From positions 7,738,842 to 7,802,841 of the forward strand of contig NC_135549.1 in assembly GCF_964340395.1 (NCBI RefSeq): a stretch of 64,000 nucleotides of DNA, given 5' to 3'. This DNA comes from Glandiceps talaboti. Lineage: Eukaryota; Hemichordata; Enteropneusta; Spengelidae. Both the position numbers and the translations under genes were made by a program. The notes under the pieces were generated by a model, which saw nothing but the letters and a program-made list of their open reading frames with translations, made no database searches and was not told the origin of the DNA. Below are positions 1 through 15,206 of the stretch, piece after piece; within the stretch, counting starts at the first letter, position 1, and the number at the start of each line of letters is the position of its first letter.

Positions 1-316
1 GTTCAGCCCTCCTTATTTGGTTGCACCACGTAAGTTTTGTAAATATTGATGAGGTTTTACCCCATTTGTACCACATTGCATGGTGTTTTGGACCATTGTG
101 GATATGACCAATATATCTTTTATCCCCTGGTTTGAGCTTATTCCCTCCCTGATATCTGAAATTGTGCAGCAGTTTCTGTTACTCCATATAAGTTTCCCTT
201 GGAATTTGTTTGCGTGTAACATTTCAAACATCAGTATTCTTTACTGTGTGTCACAAAAAGTTTTCAATTTTTTTTTCAAATTAAAACTAATGTTATTGAT
301 GTATTATTGATTTCAG
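1..316 (+). other. Intron of DNAH12-like gene, no exon seen
   Basis: The window opens inside an intron that ends with a pyrimidine-rich acceptor (TTGATTTCAG) just before position 317. A donor-like GTAAGT near position 30 exists, but the preceding codons do not match the residues expected just before the WTDG motif of dynein AAA2, so I do not call an exon there. Confidence 0.55.
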
Positions 317-1613
317 TGGACTGATGGTGTGGTTGCCAACACATTCCGTGAATTTGCATCTTCTGAGACCCCAGACCGTAAGTGGGTAGTATTTGATGGA
401 CCTATTGATACACTGTGGATTGAGAGTATGAACACTGTGTTAGATGATAACAAGAAACTATGTCTGATGAGTGGAGAGATCATTCAGATGTCCAACTCTA
501 TGAGTCTCATCTTTGAAACTATGGATTTGTCACAAGCATCTGTAAGTTAGCATGTCTGTGTGTATGTGTGTACATCATGTAGTTCCATAATTAGCAGAGT
601 CTGAAAATATGGATTTTATACAATAATTGGCAAGTTAACATGTCTATGTGTACATACACGATGTTCCATTACGAACAGTCTCTATATGCCCATACATATA
701 TTATATACACTTTAGTGTGACAGGGAAGTTGTGTATAAAAAAATCGTAAATTTTTATTGTATTTGATAATTCTTTATCGTATTTATTTCAACTACATTAC
801 AATCAAAGCATGAATAAAGGTTCTTACAATACATTACATAGTTGATACTATTATCATATAACAATCAAGATATTTCAATATTAGTTTATTCTGTGTCATC
901 TTCTGTGTCCCAGTGTATCTGAGAAATGTATGTTTTTGGTTCTTTTTTTGCTAACTGATGATGTTTGTACATTTACAGCCAGCTACAGTGAGTCGTTGTG
1001 GTATGATCTACTTAGAACCAAGTCAGCTGGGTTGGATGCCATTGGTTGAGTCCTGGCTGGCAGATCTACCCGAATACCTACACAAAGAAATCCCAACGAT
1101 TAGGGCTCTCTTTGACTGGCTTGTAGAACCACTACTGGATTTCACACGCAGAAATTGCAAGGTAAGACGTTGACACTAAATTATAAACTGTATTAAATCT
1201 CAGTGCTGTTTTTTGATTCGTGACCTAGTGATAAAGAGCATGAGGTACTCTGAGATCTTGCCGAGTTTTGGTTAGACAACCTAGTCTCCATCTTCATGTA
1301 TCCACTAATCTTATTCCATAGTCTGAATGTTACCCCTAGTGATTATTAGATTAACTGAAATCAAATACTTGTTGTATATTTTTTAGGAGTATGTACCAAG
1401 CAGTACGAGCAACTTGGTGAAATCTCTCATGTTCTTAGTTCAAATGTTAATGAAAGAATACAATGCTGAGAGTATTGATCCAAAACATCTCAAGATCTGG
1501 ATCTTGGTAAGTCACTTATCACTTTCTATATACTCACTGGTAGATAGTTAGTCCCAGTATTGCTTTTATACAGTCATGTTAACTAAAGTAAAACAGACAC
1601 AGACACACACACA

Positions 1614-1670
<57 letters not shown>

Positions 1671-2216
1671 ACACACACACACACACACCATCATCATCAT
1701 CATCATCATCTTGAGACATTCTCCAATTTCAAATCACCTTTTATAGTTCTACTTGGGATTTGTATTGATGACACAAAGTCTTTTATCAAAGTCAAAGATC
1801 ATTTGATATTCAGCAAGTCTTTTCTGAAAAAATCTGTATGCTATATATTATGAAGGAAATTTTGGTACAGGGAATGCTCACTGTATGACAGTATGATTAT
1901 ACATAATACCCAACTGAAATAGGTATACACTGAATTTGTTGCCAACCTTGCACCACAATCATGTCATACATGTATGTTACTACCAATTGTCTGATGTTCT
2001 CCCCATTTTCATTTCCATATACAGTCTGCATTCTTCTTTGCCACCGTCTGGTCTATTGGTTCCAGTACTGACAATGATGGACAGATGAAGTTTGATCACC
2101 AGATGCGTGAAATGATGTCTGGCAAGTCTGAAGACCTGCCCCCAATCCCCAGTGATGTGGGTAAAATAGAAGTACCTATTCCACCAGAGGGTCTGGTCTT
2201 TGAATACATGTATGAG
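317..2216 (+). other. DNAH12: DNAH12 exons 1-4: second half of AAA2
   Basis: Exons 317-541, 979-1161, 1387-1506 and 2025-2216 (visible residues 1-240), all phase 0. They carry [12 protein letters not shown], the Walker-B-like [17 protein letters not shown], the [12 protein letters not shown] segment and [14 protein letters not shown], the usual conserved path through dynein AAA2 towards AAA3. Exon numbers count from the window edge, not from the gene start. Confidence 0.92.
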
Positions 2217-5200
2217 GTAATGACACTGTAATCATTTTGATAACATGTTCTTATCAAATATAGTCATGTGTTAAAATACATCACTTTCATCGGCAATTAT
2301 CTATTCTTATGACTCACCATATTTGAAATTAAACTTTGGAAATCGGTATTACACATGGATCGTCTTGTTATGACTTACAAATGACTGTTTCTCTTCTGTT
2401 GACAGTTCAAATCCCGTGGTCGATGGGTACATTGGAATGAGATTATCCGTAACAAAGAGATTGGAGGACCTGGTATGAAACCACAAGACATCATTGTACC
2501 TACAATGGACACTGCTAGATATACCTATCTTATGGATCTTATGATCAAACATAAGAGGTAAAGTATTGGTTTAAAAGCAGAACATTTCTATTGCTTTGTC
2601 TTTTCATATCTTTTGTGTTAGCTAAAGAATAGGGAATTCATGCTGTCTTTATATAGTGGTCAGTGACATTTTCACCAATTATTGAGGTTGTGTTTAAATG
2701 GGATTGCTAATCCTGGAAATAAAGAGAATGAATATTCATGACTTCTAGGTGCCTATTACCTTCAGTGAAAACACCATGAATATTCATTGTTCAACCATTA
2801 CATATGAACATTTCAGCTGACTCACATGAGGCAGTGTGACCCACAGTAAAGCTCCCCAAATGGTGGAGAACCTCAACTTGATGTTTCTCTGAAAGTGCAT
2901 GTAATGTAGGTGATGTAAAAACAATGACATGACACTCTAGAAAACCAGAAAGTTAATGAAAATGATGTCATTTCCTGGAGTGGCATTCCCCTAAATAATA
3001 ATACTTTCGTTTCTAAGTACTTAATCGATTTCTATAAGTATAATCTAGAATTATGCAAAATGAATATTATTAAGAAAAAGCAATAATGTGTTGTTGTCAT
3101 TTTGTTGCACAACCACCAATGTACATGTACATGTCTATCTTCATCTAACTGATAATCTCTACTTCACAGGGCTGTACTATTTGTTGGTCCAACTGGAACT
3201 GGTAAAAGTGTTTATGTCAAAGACAAACTTATGAATAATTTATCTAAAGATGAATATCTACCACTGTTTGTTAACTTCTCAGCTCAGACCAGCGCCAACC
3301 AGACACAGGTAAGAAACACTCAGTGTGTCTTGTAGTGACTTTTGTGTTTTCTTTACAAAACATTGTGCTTTATATATAAAATTTACTACATCTGATCATG
3401 GTTTATTTTGTACTTGACAGGACATTATCATGTCAAAACTAGACAAGAGACGTAAAGGTGTGTTTGGTCCACCCATGGGAAAGAATTGTGTCATCTTTGT
3501 AGATGATATGAACATGCCAGCTATGGAGAAATATGGAGCACAACCACCCATAGAATTATTGCGAATGTTCTTTGACCATGGCATTTGGTAAGTTGCTTTG
3601 GATTCATTCATTCATTCATCCATTCATTCATTCATTCATTCATTCATTCATTCATTCATTCATTCATTTGTTATTTTATTAATTCATTCTATATACAACA
3701 TAGTACTTTTCCCTCTTTGAAGTGAACATGTACAATATGATAGAATAAATGACTCAATTGCCTGTCAGTAATATTTGAGGCTAAAATGAAAAAAAATACA
3801 AGAATTGCCAAAAGTCAAATCACTAATTTGTAGAGTAAATGTTATCTTATTTCAAAAAGAAAGTTATTTCTATTTCTATTTCCATTGTATGTCCCTAGAT
3901 AATCCCTAAGTCCAATAGTATTGAAATAAAATTGAAACTTTTCTCTATCACTTTCTCACCAGGTATGACAAAAAAGACACTTCCAAGATCACCTTAGTAG
4001 ATATTCAATTCCTGGCTGCCATGGGACCAACAGGTGGAAGCAGAAACCCAGTCACTCAAAGATTCCTACGTCACTTCAACATCATCTCACAAATTACTTT
4101 CAATGACGAAACTATGCAACGTATCTTCTCAAGTATTGTCAGTTACTATCTCAGAGTAAGTTTAGATTTCAAGATCCCAGTATTGGTGTCTGTGACATGA
4201 AGAAAATCTGTGTCTTGACTACTGCATGAGTCAGACTGCATAACCTGTTATCCTTTGCTAAGTGAGGAATAGGAGACATGATAAAATATAACTTCAATGA
4301 GTTTTTCATGACTCTCTGATCTTTTCGTAGGCCTGAAAATTTGTCAGTTTAAATGTATGTCTCTGAAGTGCTTTCAATGTACCAGTTAGTAAATTTTCAC
4401 AATTTATAAATTGAAATTAAATGATAAGATTTGATGCCTGAAAGTTTTCTGTAGTCTCACCATAAGGAACTTTTGATCTTAGGAAATGTATGCCATGCCC
4501 AGGCTTCATACACAAAGTTTTGACATGATTCATGATGTCCCTAAATTAACTATACCAAGTAAAACCACTCATCTATATCCCTCAAGTGATTCACTATTAT
4601 AATGCTTTATCATAAATGCTGACTCAGACAATTAAAAGAGATATTTGTTCTCTTCTTTTAACAGGCCAATGATTTCTCACCTGACTATTTCACTGCTGGT
4701 ACCATGATTGTACAAGCAACAATGACAGTTTACAAGAAAGCCATGGAAAATTTGCTGCCTACTCCAGCTAAGTCTCACTACGTCTTTAATCTGAGAGATT
4801 TCTCTCGTGTTATCAATGGAGTCCTCATGATTAAGAAACGTGTGGTTGAAAACAAAAGAGTATTCACAAGGTAAGTGAATTCAAATCACTGCCACTGTAT
4901 GCTAGAGAATGTGTTAATTGAGCATTTTTGCTAACATACCAGGCTCAAGTTTCACGTAGCTCTACTAAAGTGCTATTATCCCGTTGTTCATAGTTTCATA
5001 TGTGAAAAGTTATCAAAAGTTTCAGATTGAAGTAGACAAGTGGATAGTGAAAACTTGCATTGTTCCTTTGCATTTATTCTCATAACAATTGCCTATACAG
5101 ATCAATGTTATAGTTTTATACTATTAGTATGTCTTGTTTTTTTCTCATTTCAGGTTGTGGGTACATGAAGTCTTCCGTGTATTCTATGATCGTCTTATTG

Positions 5201-5282
5201 ATGATGTTGACAGACAATGGCTCTTCAAGTAAGTAAATCCTAACTTTTCTTTACAAACATATACATGTACATGATGAAATAA

Positions 5283-5325
<43 letters not shown>

Positions 5326-8300
5326 GTATGCCAGTCTGTTTGTCCACCTGCTTGCCTGTCTTCAGTTTGTGTATGTCATGGAATATCTAAACTTGATACA
5401 CAGCCCTGTGAGATGGTGCCGAGATCTGATAAGATAGAAAAATATATGTCACTGTTGTACAAAGCATTGAAGCATCTTTGCCATAATATCTGATACATGA
5501 TGTGTAGCTCATTCTTTTTAATTGTTTATTGTTGTGTAACAGAATGACCCAAGAGCTAGTCAGAGATGTGTTCAAAGAAAACTTTGATAGTGTATTTGAA
5601 CATCTGACTGGTGAAGAGGGTGGAACTGTTAAGGAGGATAACATGAGAAGTTTAATGTTTGGTGACTACATGAGACCTGATGCTGAAGCAGATGAGAAGG
5701 TGTATGAAGAAGTAATGTCTATTGATGACTTCTATCAAGTTGTAGAAACACAGTTAGATGAATACAATAATACTCACAAGACCCAGATGAATCTTGTCAT
5801 ATTCAGGTCAGTATTCTAAACAAATTTCACAAGTATAAAATTACTAATACTGTATGTTATAAGGCTTTTGGAAAGAGAAAAAGCACACTGTATGATTAAT
5901 TTTCTCCAGTATTTATTTTCAATATGTATATTTATATTGTTCTTTTGTGTCTTCTAAGCCCAGTGGGCTGGATGTGGCAACTCTTTAATTTATATGGTAC
6001 ATGTATTTGTGTCTTATAAGCCCAGTGGGCTGGATGTGGCAACTCTTTAATTTATATGGTACATGTATTTGTGTCTTATAAGCCCAGTGGGCTGGATGTG
6101 GCAACTCTTTAATTTATACGGTACATATATTTGTATTGAACGAAATGTTCACTTGGTAAGCCCACATAGGACATATAAATAAATAAATAAAACAAACAAA
6201 CTAAGATTATGTGCAAATATGGTCTAAAAATTTGACAGTGACGGGGTATGTTTTCATATGTTTTATTTCAATATTGAGTTCCAGTTTTCAAAACATACGT
6301 ATATAGTGAGTGAGGGTTAACGATTTTTCTCTCAATTCATATTATTTTCTCAATTGAATCAGTTTAGATATACCTGGTGATGTTACAGGTACTAAAGAGA
6401 TTTTATATAATTTATGTGACATGCTCTGCCTATTCATTGGTATTACTATTCATGAGCTGGGACATGAATATTAAGTAGGGGATGGGTTACTCATACACAT
6501 GCCTTGTAACTTTAGTCAGCGACCTATAGCGATAAAGGTAGCGTTGTTTTAGTGTACTCTGTGCATCTGGTGGTCTTTCCTTACCCGTCACGCCAAACAC
6601 TGATCACCCTGCTACCCAGACCAGGACTAGAACCTGATAAGGTCACATTAGACCTTTTAAATACTGTAGTTGAGCTGACGGTCACATTCTTGTTTTGTCC
6701 TATAGATATGTGTTAGAACATTTATCACGTATCAGTCGTGTCATCAAACAACCTGGTGGTAATGCATTGTTGGTAGGTGTAGGCGGCAGTGGACGTCAAT
6801 CTCTCACAAGGCTTGCTACATCTATGGCAGATTATAATCTCTTCCAACCAGAAATATCCAAGACTTACGGCAAATTTGAATGGAGAGAAGACTTAAAGGT
6901 ATGTTTTTAGTCAAAGTTCAAAAGTAGCTGTGTGTGTAATCAAAAAGAGAGTCAACAGTCAGCAGGTTACTGCACATATACCAAAGTTGCAGTTTAGTTT
7001 ATTATATGTTATTTTACTGTATTTTAGGTAGGTTCATATTTGACCATTCATATCTAGTTCATCAGAAACTATCCATGAGTAATATTACCACTCTAGTCCT
7101 AATTCTGACATGAATTTTCACATTTTGTGTTCTTCCCCTTAGTCCTTACTGAAGAATTCTGGCGCTCTGGGCAAACCCACTGTATTCCTAATCTCTGATA
7201 CCCAAATCAAAGAGGAGTCCTTCTTGGAAGATATAGACAATTTACTGAACACAGGAGAAGTACCTAACTTGTATGCTGTGGATGAGAAGCAGGAGATCAT
7301 GGAAGCTGTAAGACCTATAGCCCAGGCTGGTGATAAGAATGCAGAATTCAGTCCCCTGGCTTTGTTTGCATTCTTTGTCAACAAATGTAAAGAACTCTTA
7401 CATATCGTCATTGCATTCTCTCCAATTGGTGATGCATTCCGTAATAGATTACGACAGTTCCCATCTCTCATTAACTGCTGTACTATTGATTGGTTCCAGG
7501 TAAGCAAAAATTACAGTCCACTCTTACAGTTACTTTTTTACTTTTCTGTGACTCATTATTCTAATTATGAATTTTCAATTACCAAATAGTTGAGGGTCTC
7601 ACTTAAGCTGTACTGTTGTAGCCAGAGATCCACCCAGTTAATGCCCTGTTATACAATGTTATTTAAATTATTTGTAGGGCTAAGCATGTTGTAATTTTGA
7701 CCCTACAGTGCACAAAGCAATGTAAGTTTTCCTTTAGGGTTGTATTGCATTCATTGATTCATTGATAAACTCAGAATCCATGAGGGATACTCACAAATTT
7801 AACGTCTGTAGAAACAACCCACTGTAACTTTCTCAACTTTAAAGTATTTCTGTGTAACAGTATTATAACATGGTTTTTGTGTGTCTTGGTGTAGGCATGG
7901 CCTGAAGATGCCTTGACAAGAGTGGCTAATAAATTCTTAGAAGTTGTTGAGATGGAAGACAATGAAAGACACGAGGTGGTACAGATCTGTAAACATTTCC
8001 ACACCAGTGCTACAGACTTATCAGCTAGGTATGTGTAAAAAGTTGAATTATACTAAGACGATCCTCACACAGTTAATAACCACAAAAGGAATGTACAAAG
8101 GTATCGTAGACAACTAAAAGGCTGCTAAATAGCCTGTAATGTAAACAAATAAAAAAGGATTTTGGATGATACAACATGTGTACAAAGTAAAAAATGCACC
8201 ATAATGCCTACTAGATGGTTGATTTCGTTAAAACTTAAAAGCACTCAACTTGCCCAGCATTGCACATAAACTGAGAGATTTGTTGTTGTGTACTTTTCTC

Positions 8301-11300
8301 TAGTCACTTGTTAACAGAGTGTCAACAACAACAAACCTTTCGGTCAACTTTCCATCTACTTGTACATATTACATTGTAAATTTGTGGTTTGCAAATGTGG
8401 TTTCTGAAAAATTGAAGTCACTGATCATGTTTCATCCCATGACTTGACTTATAGGTTTGCTAATGAACTAGGGAGACATAATTATGTGACTCCGACCAGC
8501 TACCTTGAGCTGATTGCATCTTTCAAGACGTTATTGGGTAGAAAGAGAGATGAAACCATGAAAGCTAAAAGGAGATATGAAGTAGGTCTGGAGAAATTAG
8601 CCTTTGCTGAGTCTCAAGTCTCTGCCATGCAGAAAGAATTACAAGACTTAAAACCACAGTTGGTTGAAACAGCAGCTGAAAATGAACGTATGATGAAGGT
8701 AAGGAACACATATTTATTGGAGTTTCAGTAGATGTGTTCTATAAAATAATATGAACTTGACCATGATAGCGTAAGAAGTCTGCTATCATAAATGTCTTTT
8801 AGCAAATTGTATTTGTTGGCACTATTTCTGATAGTCATATTCTGTCATCTCTTGACATGTGTATATATGCACATGTGCTGAAATTACTAGTAGTTTGAAA
8901 ACTACTTTGAACACAGTGTGGGGAAAATACAACAGTATATAAAAACTTACAATGATATTATTATTTGGTTGTGTAGGTGATTGATAAAGAAACCATCCAA
9001 GTGGCAGCAACATCAGAAGTGGTGGCTAAAGAAGAAGAGGTTGCCAATGGACAGGCAGCTGAAGCCCAAGCATTGAAAGATGAATGTGAGAGTGATCTAG
9101 CGGAGGCTATCCCAGCATTAGAAGCTGCTTTAGCTGCACTGGACACACTCAAGGTACCGTACATACCATTGTTTTCCTATTTCATGACTTTGTATTATCT
9201 ATGTTAGCTCCATTTTGCATCATCATGTGAATAGTACCATATTGTCTATCGAGAGAAAACATTTCTGATGTCAATGTAATTGAATTGTACCAGAACCCAT
9301 TTTCAATCTTTTAATACAATTATAATAGTAATTATTACCAAAACACAAAATTGATCAAATGATATAATATTTTGCCATAAATGGTAAGCAGGTAGAAACT
9401 AGTGTTTGCAGTATGGGTAGATTTAACCATTTGTACACCCCTTTAATTGTAACCTTGACCCCTAACTTTTAACCTTTTAACAGTCAATGCATTCATCACA
9501 TCATTTACGAACAATGTGATTTTGTAACCTTGCAGCCTGCAGATATTACCATTGTGAAATCAATGAAGAATCCACCCAGTGGTGTCAAGATTGTCATGTC
9601 TGCTATTTGTGTCTTACTGGACATCAAACCTGATAAAATCAACGATCCCGCTGGTACTGGTGGCAAGATCCTTGACTTCTGGGGACCATCCAAAAGACTG
9701 CTGGGTGACATGAACTTCTTGAACAATCTGAGAATTTATGACAAAGACAACATTCCAGTAAGTATTTCTAGTTATTTAGAAACTTCTTTACACAGTCACA
9801 TGAAGGTAAAAATTGATTGTTTTGTTTGATTCATTTGCTTGACAATGTAGTTATACAAACCTATATGAGATCCTGAGTATGAGAAAGTAAAGAAATTCTG
9901 ATCATGAATGAAAAATAGTGTCTTTTTTTAAAAATTGAATTGTACTACATTTTAAAGATGGTGTACTGGTAATATGGTGGTATTTGGAGAAAAGGCTTTC
10001 AAAGAAAAGTTAAGATAAGGTGTAGAATCTGACAGATAATATTCAGTTGTGGGTAATGATGGTTGTATTGTATTTGATCACTAGGTACACGTAATGAAGA
10101 AGATCCGTACTGAGTACATACCTAACCCAGAATTTGATCCTGCCAAAGCAGCCAAAGCTTCATCCGCTGCTGAAGGTCTGTGTAAATGGGCATTAGCCAT
10201 GGAAGTGTACGACAGAGTAGCCAAAGTGGTCGCTCCAAAGAAAGCCAAACTAGCAGGTGCTGAAGAACAGCTTGCTAAAACCATGGCTATTTTGAATTCT
10301 AAACGAGCTGAACTGAAAGCAGTGCAGGATCGCTTAGCTGCTCTACAGAAACAGTTTGCAGAGATGACAACTAAGAAAGAGAACTTAGAATTCCAGGTGG
10401 ATCTGTGTGCCAAGAAATTGGTGAGAGCTGAGAAACTGATTGGTGGTCTAGGTGGTGAAAAACACAGGTTGGTTGGATATCAAATAATGACAATAGGACT
10501 ACTGTCTGACAATCGTAAAAATAACTGAAATGTGTATTCAGCAAAAAAAAAAGAAATTATCAAGCTTTTTTTGCAAATTACTTTTACAAAATCATACTTG
10601 GAACAAATCTCCATCAATCTGGAGCATTGCAATATTTTTTTTATATTGCATATATTTCTCTTTCAGACTTTAATATGTGATTATTGAAACTATTTTGATC
10701 CTTGTATGACATGTAACAAACCATATTTCATATTTTGTGCAGATGGACACAAGCGGCTGCTGATCTACAAAATGTATATGAAAATCTAATTGGTGATGTG
10801 TTGATATCATCTGGTGTCATTGCTTATCTTGGTGCATTCACTTCGGGATACAGACAGTCCTGTACTGTCAATTGGAGTGCTATATGCAAGGTGTGTAGTT
10901 CTGTTATTTTGTTATGTAAATTTGCCATGTTTAGAGTATACATACCCAGTACACAAAGTACAGACCAACTGTATGTAGACCATCAAGATTCATATGCTAA
11001 TATATCTACATTGTATGTCTGTGTTTACAGGAGAAGGAAATACCATCCTCACCTGAGTACTCATTGAGTAAAACTCTTGGAGATCCAGTCAAGATTCGGG
11101 CCTGGAACATTGCTGGTTTGCCAACTGACAACTTTTCCATTGATAATGGAGTAATCGTAGCCAACTCAAGAAGATGGTAAGTTAGTGTTTTACTCTGATC
11201 TTATCAATTTCTCTGCAGTTGGTTTCTTTGTGAAGAAGTACAAGAGAGAGAGAGAGAGAGAAAGACATAAAATGTGTTCCAGTCTCGGTTACATTCCATA

Positions 11301-14300
11301 CTGTACACATTTATGAATATGTAATGATGTGAGAATACACACCATTCTGTTCTAGGCCATTAATGATAGATCCACAGGGCCAGGCTAATAAGTGGAGCAA
11401 GAACACTGAGAAAGACAACAAGTTGAGTGTGATCAAACTAACAGACTCTGATTACATGAGAACCTTAGAAAACTGTATACAGTTTGGTAATCCATTGCTA
11501 CTAGAAAATGTGGCTGAAGAGTTAGATCCATCATTAGAACCATTGCTGCTAAAACAAACATTTAAACAAGGTAAGTTTTATAATTTCTTTCCTTATCATT
11601 GCTCACAGACTTACTAGTGCTGGTAATGCTTTTTGTGGAAAGCGATTTCCCACTGCATTTCTCAAGCGATGATGAAAATCCAGCAGACGTACTCTGTGAA
11701 ATGTGTAATGTAAAAGCATTACGCACTTGAGCTCAAATGTGAAATGTCATAATCATGCTGTTTCTTGCATATTGATCAAAAAAAAAAATTTGGTTGTACA
11801 GTAAATGTCTAGTGTTGAGTTCTTTTCATCTTCAGATAGCATTGAATGATGTAGACTTTCCAAAATACCTTATCAGGCCTGTGTTCTATAAAACTGAGTC
11901 ATAGCATATCATGTCCTAAAATTCACTGAGAGGATTCCAACCTATTTATTTCAGGTGGAGTGGAGTGTATACGTCTTGGTGAAAACGTGATTGAATATTC
12001 ACGAGACTTCCGATTCTACATCACAACCAAGTTGCGAAATCCTCACTACCTGCCTGAACTTGCTACTAAAGTATCACTGTTGAACTTTATGATCACACCA
12101 GAGGGTCTAGAAGATCAGTTGTTGGGTATTGTGGTGGCAAAAGAAAGGTAGGGGGTCTTGATTTTATTTGAGATTCAGCTATGCTATTGAGTCTTATCTA
12201 GATATGATGGTACTAAAGAAGAGCAACGGAAAGGGGTTTGAATTATTAGATATGATAGCAGTAAGGAAATGCAAAGGAAATGTTGTTGTCTATCTTATGA
12301 TACTGCTGTGAGAGACATACCCTTGACTGTAATACCATTAGGAAAATATCAGTTGTACTTTAAATCTGATGAAATCTAAATTATTTTACCTGTTTTGTCT
12401 TCACCTCATTACTTTTCAATAAGCTCAACTCCAGGTATACATTTCTACACAACCACAGATTTATTATTGTATAACAGTGGAAAACCAGCATGACATTTCT
12501 TACTTAGGACATAGTACTAATTGCATAGATTCAAATTATTTTGTATATAATTCTCAGTTTAGTCACTTAAAATATACATTTAGTATACAAGCACTAAAAA
12601 GATTTAAAATATCCATTTTATGATACTTCTAATTTCAGACCTGAACTAGAAGAAGAAAGAAATGCTCTGATTGTCCAGAGCGCTACCAACAAACGACAAC
12701 TGAAAGAAATTGAAGATAAAATCTTAGAGACATTGTCATCGTCTGAGGGCAATATTTTAGAAGATGAAAGCGCTATTCAAATCTTAGACTCCTCCAAAGT
12801 ACTGTCAGATGAAATCTCCAAGAAACAAAAGATTGCAGAAGAAACTGAGAAGAAGTTAGAAGAATCTCGTGCAGGCTATCGTCCCATTGCTAAACATTCC
12901 AGTGTGTTGTTCTTCTGTCTGACAGACTTACCAAACATAGATCCTATGTACCAGTACTCCTTGATTTGGTTTATCAACCTCTTCATCAGCTCTATACATG
13001 ACAGGTATTTCACCGTCTCTTATTTTAGTCAGTCTTTGATAACTTAATACTGAAATTCCAGTGTCTTTGTCAGAATATCAGACTGCAAACTGGGTAATTA
13101 AAAGTAGGACAGTTTTGGTAGAAGACTCAAAGATAATCCTCTAGACATACTTTCACAAGTAGATTTTACATATTTACATGCATTCATGCTTACTGCCCTT
13201 ACCAAGCACACTGAACTAGCATTTCTGTTTGAGGTGCTTCCTCAGCACATTTTTGAAACAAAAAAATTTGCATGTGTAGAAAATGAGTTTGTAATTCTGG
13301 TCCTACAGTGTATGTAGTATGGGAAAAGCTGAAACGGGCACAGATGTATATTTTACATAGCAGATATCACAGTGCAAATGAGATTACTTATTGAGGAGTG
13401 TGAATGAAAGTGAATCCCCAGTATCATCACAGTATCTTGACATGTTTTGTTTGTATTCTTTGATTTCAGTAATAAATCCAAGATTCTAGAGAGAAGACTG
13501 CGTTATTTGTCTGACCACTTCACCTACAACCTGTATTGTAATGTTTGTAGATCACTCTTTGAGAAGGATAAGCTGCTCTTCTCATTTCTACTGTGTGCCA
13601 ACATTTTGATGTAAGTATATGTACACACACACACATCTAGATGTTAGTGTATTGCCCATGGTTTACAAATATGATTGATTGAGACAGACAGACAGACAGA
13701 CAGACAAAGATGAAAACACTGACCTAAAGGAAGTAAACCGTACCAAATATTTACATGTGAAGATGTGTTATAGTTCTATAAGGAAGAAAAGATTGAATGT
13801 TCATAGAAATTTATCATGTTTCACAATTTCCAAAAAAAAAAACAGTTACTCTTAATGAAAGTAAACAGTACTCAAACTATTTCCTGAAAATTAAAGCATG
13901 AGAATATATCTTCAACATACTTGATAGCTTGTAAATGAAATGCATGTATAAAATCCAATGTACTAATGATGTTGTCTTTCAGCACAAAGTGTCAAGGATC
14001 AACAGAGTAGATATGATTAATCACAGCAACACCACCATATTTCCTTGCAATTCTGTACCTTATCTGAATTCTATGCTTGTAGAACTAGTAGCGGAACGGG
14101 TAGTAGTAGTTGTCAAGCTCTTATTTCATGCTACATTCTTCATTGCTGTAGTGCTTTGTAGTAGTGAAAAGAATTCATATGCCAAATGACTGCCTTAGAT
14201 ACTGACTGCTGTAGATCAATACATCCATTGCTTGGGACTGCAAATTCTTGCCTCTCTTCTCATGGTTTGATAATTTAGCCTATCCTTCTCCCATTACTTT

Positions 14301-15175
14301 ACACCCATTGCAGGTTCTCTCAAGATGCTGATGTTCAGTAAGTGCACTGATACACCACTGACACCACCTATCACCATCATGCTAGCATGCCTGCTTGCCT
14401 GCTGGTGATACAACTTAGTGGCCGTCTCTATGTATTGATGCATGCTGTGCTTGCCTTTGCTTGCTACTAATTTGACTAACTCTGACTGCTTTGATGTCAT
14501 ACTGAGTTCTCACCAACTTTGAGTCAATGATGGCTAATAGCTCACTGCTGACATTGTCATCATTTTGATGCACATACTAATAATGATGTTATATCGTAAA
14601 AAAACCAAAACAGAACTATTCTGCTGTTCTACCGATATAGTCCAAGTGAAGTGTATTCAGTGATAGCATTGTTACTAACAGAATGTGTACAAATGATAGT
14701 AAACCTACATACACTAATACATATGGTAACTCAAGTCATCATGGTGGAATGTTTACACTGATCAAAACTCCAGAATCACTTTGAATAATATTTAGCTTCA
14801 AGTTGGTCCATCATACAATGTTTTCCTTATAACTGTCTATTTATAAAAGTTCACGGCATAATCTGCAAGCCTTATTTCTTGATGCTTATTTTGTGGTCTT
14901 GTCTCTTCTCTTTCAAGATGAACGCTTGTCGAATTTGTACATAAATCAGAAAATTTGATGTGGGCAATCTTGACTGTGAAATAAAAATAATGTTACCTGT
15001 GGCCCAAATGCATGTGATAGAACTTTTATAGAACATATTGCATCGGAAACTATGATGACAAATTTGTACTGTTAAAATACATGACACTTGCAATTTTTTT
15101 TCCAGTAAAGGTTTATTGATTATTTTTTTCTCTTTATGATGAAAATCTTAGTTTAAACCAAGAATCTTGAGTACC

Positions 15176-15206
<31 letters not shown>

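Larger units (their letters stand above)
2406..5806 (+). other. DNAH12: DNAH12 exons 5-11: AAA3 module
   Basis: Exons 2406-2557, 3170-3308, 3421-3587, 3963-4155, 4665-4870, 5154-5228 and 5543-5806 (visible residues ~241-639). The Walker A motif GPTGTGKS lies at 3186-3209 and Walker B VIFVDD at 3490-3507, followed by MNMP. Both are intact, so this regulatory nucleotide site should bind nucleotide. The 5154-5228 exon is only 75 nt, and its phases match both neighbours. Confidence 0.92.

Noticed and set aside
1-30. Apparent exon end before GTAAGT at about position 30
   Set aside because: The codons do not encode the residues expected before WTDG in dynein AAA2, and the exon at 317 would then lack a conserved stretch.
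6500-6640. tRNA-like sequence with GGTTCTAGTCC on the minus strand
   Set aside because: The box A-like and box B-like parts are in the wrong order, and no cloverleaf can be drawn.
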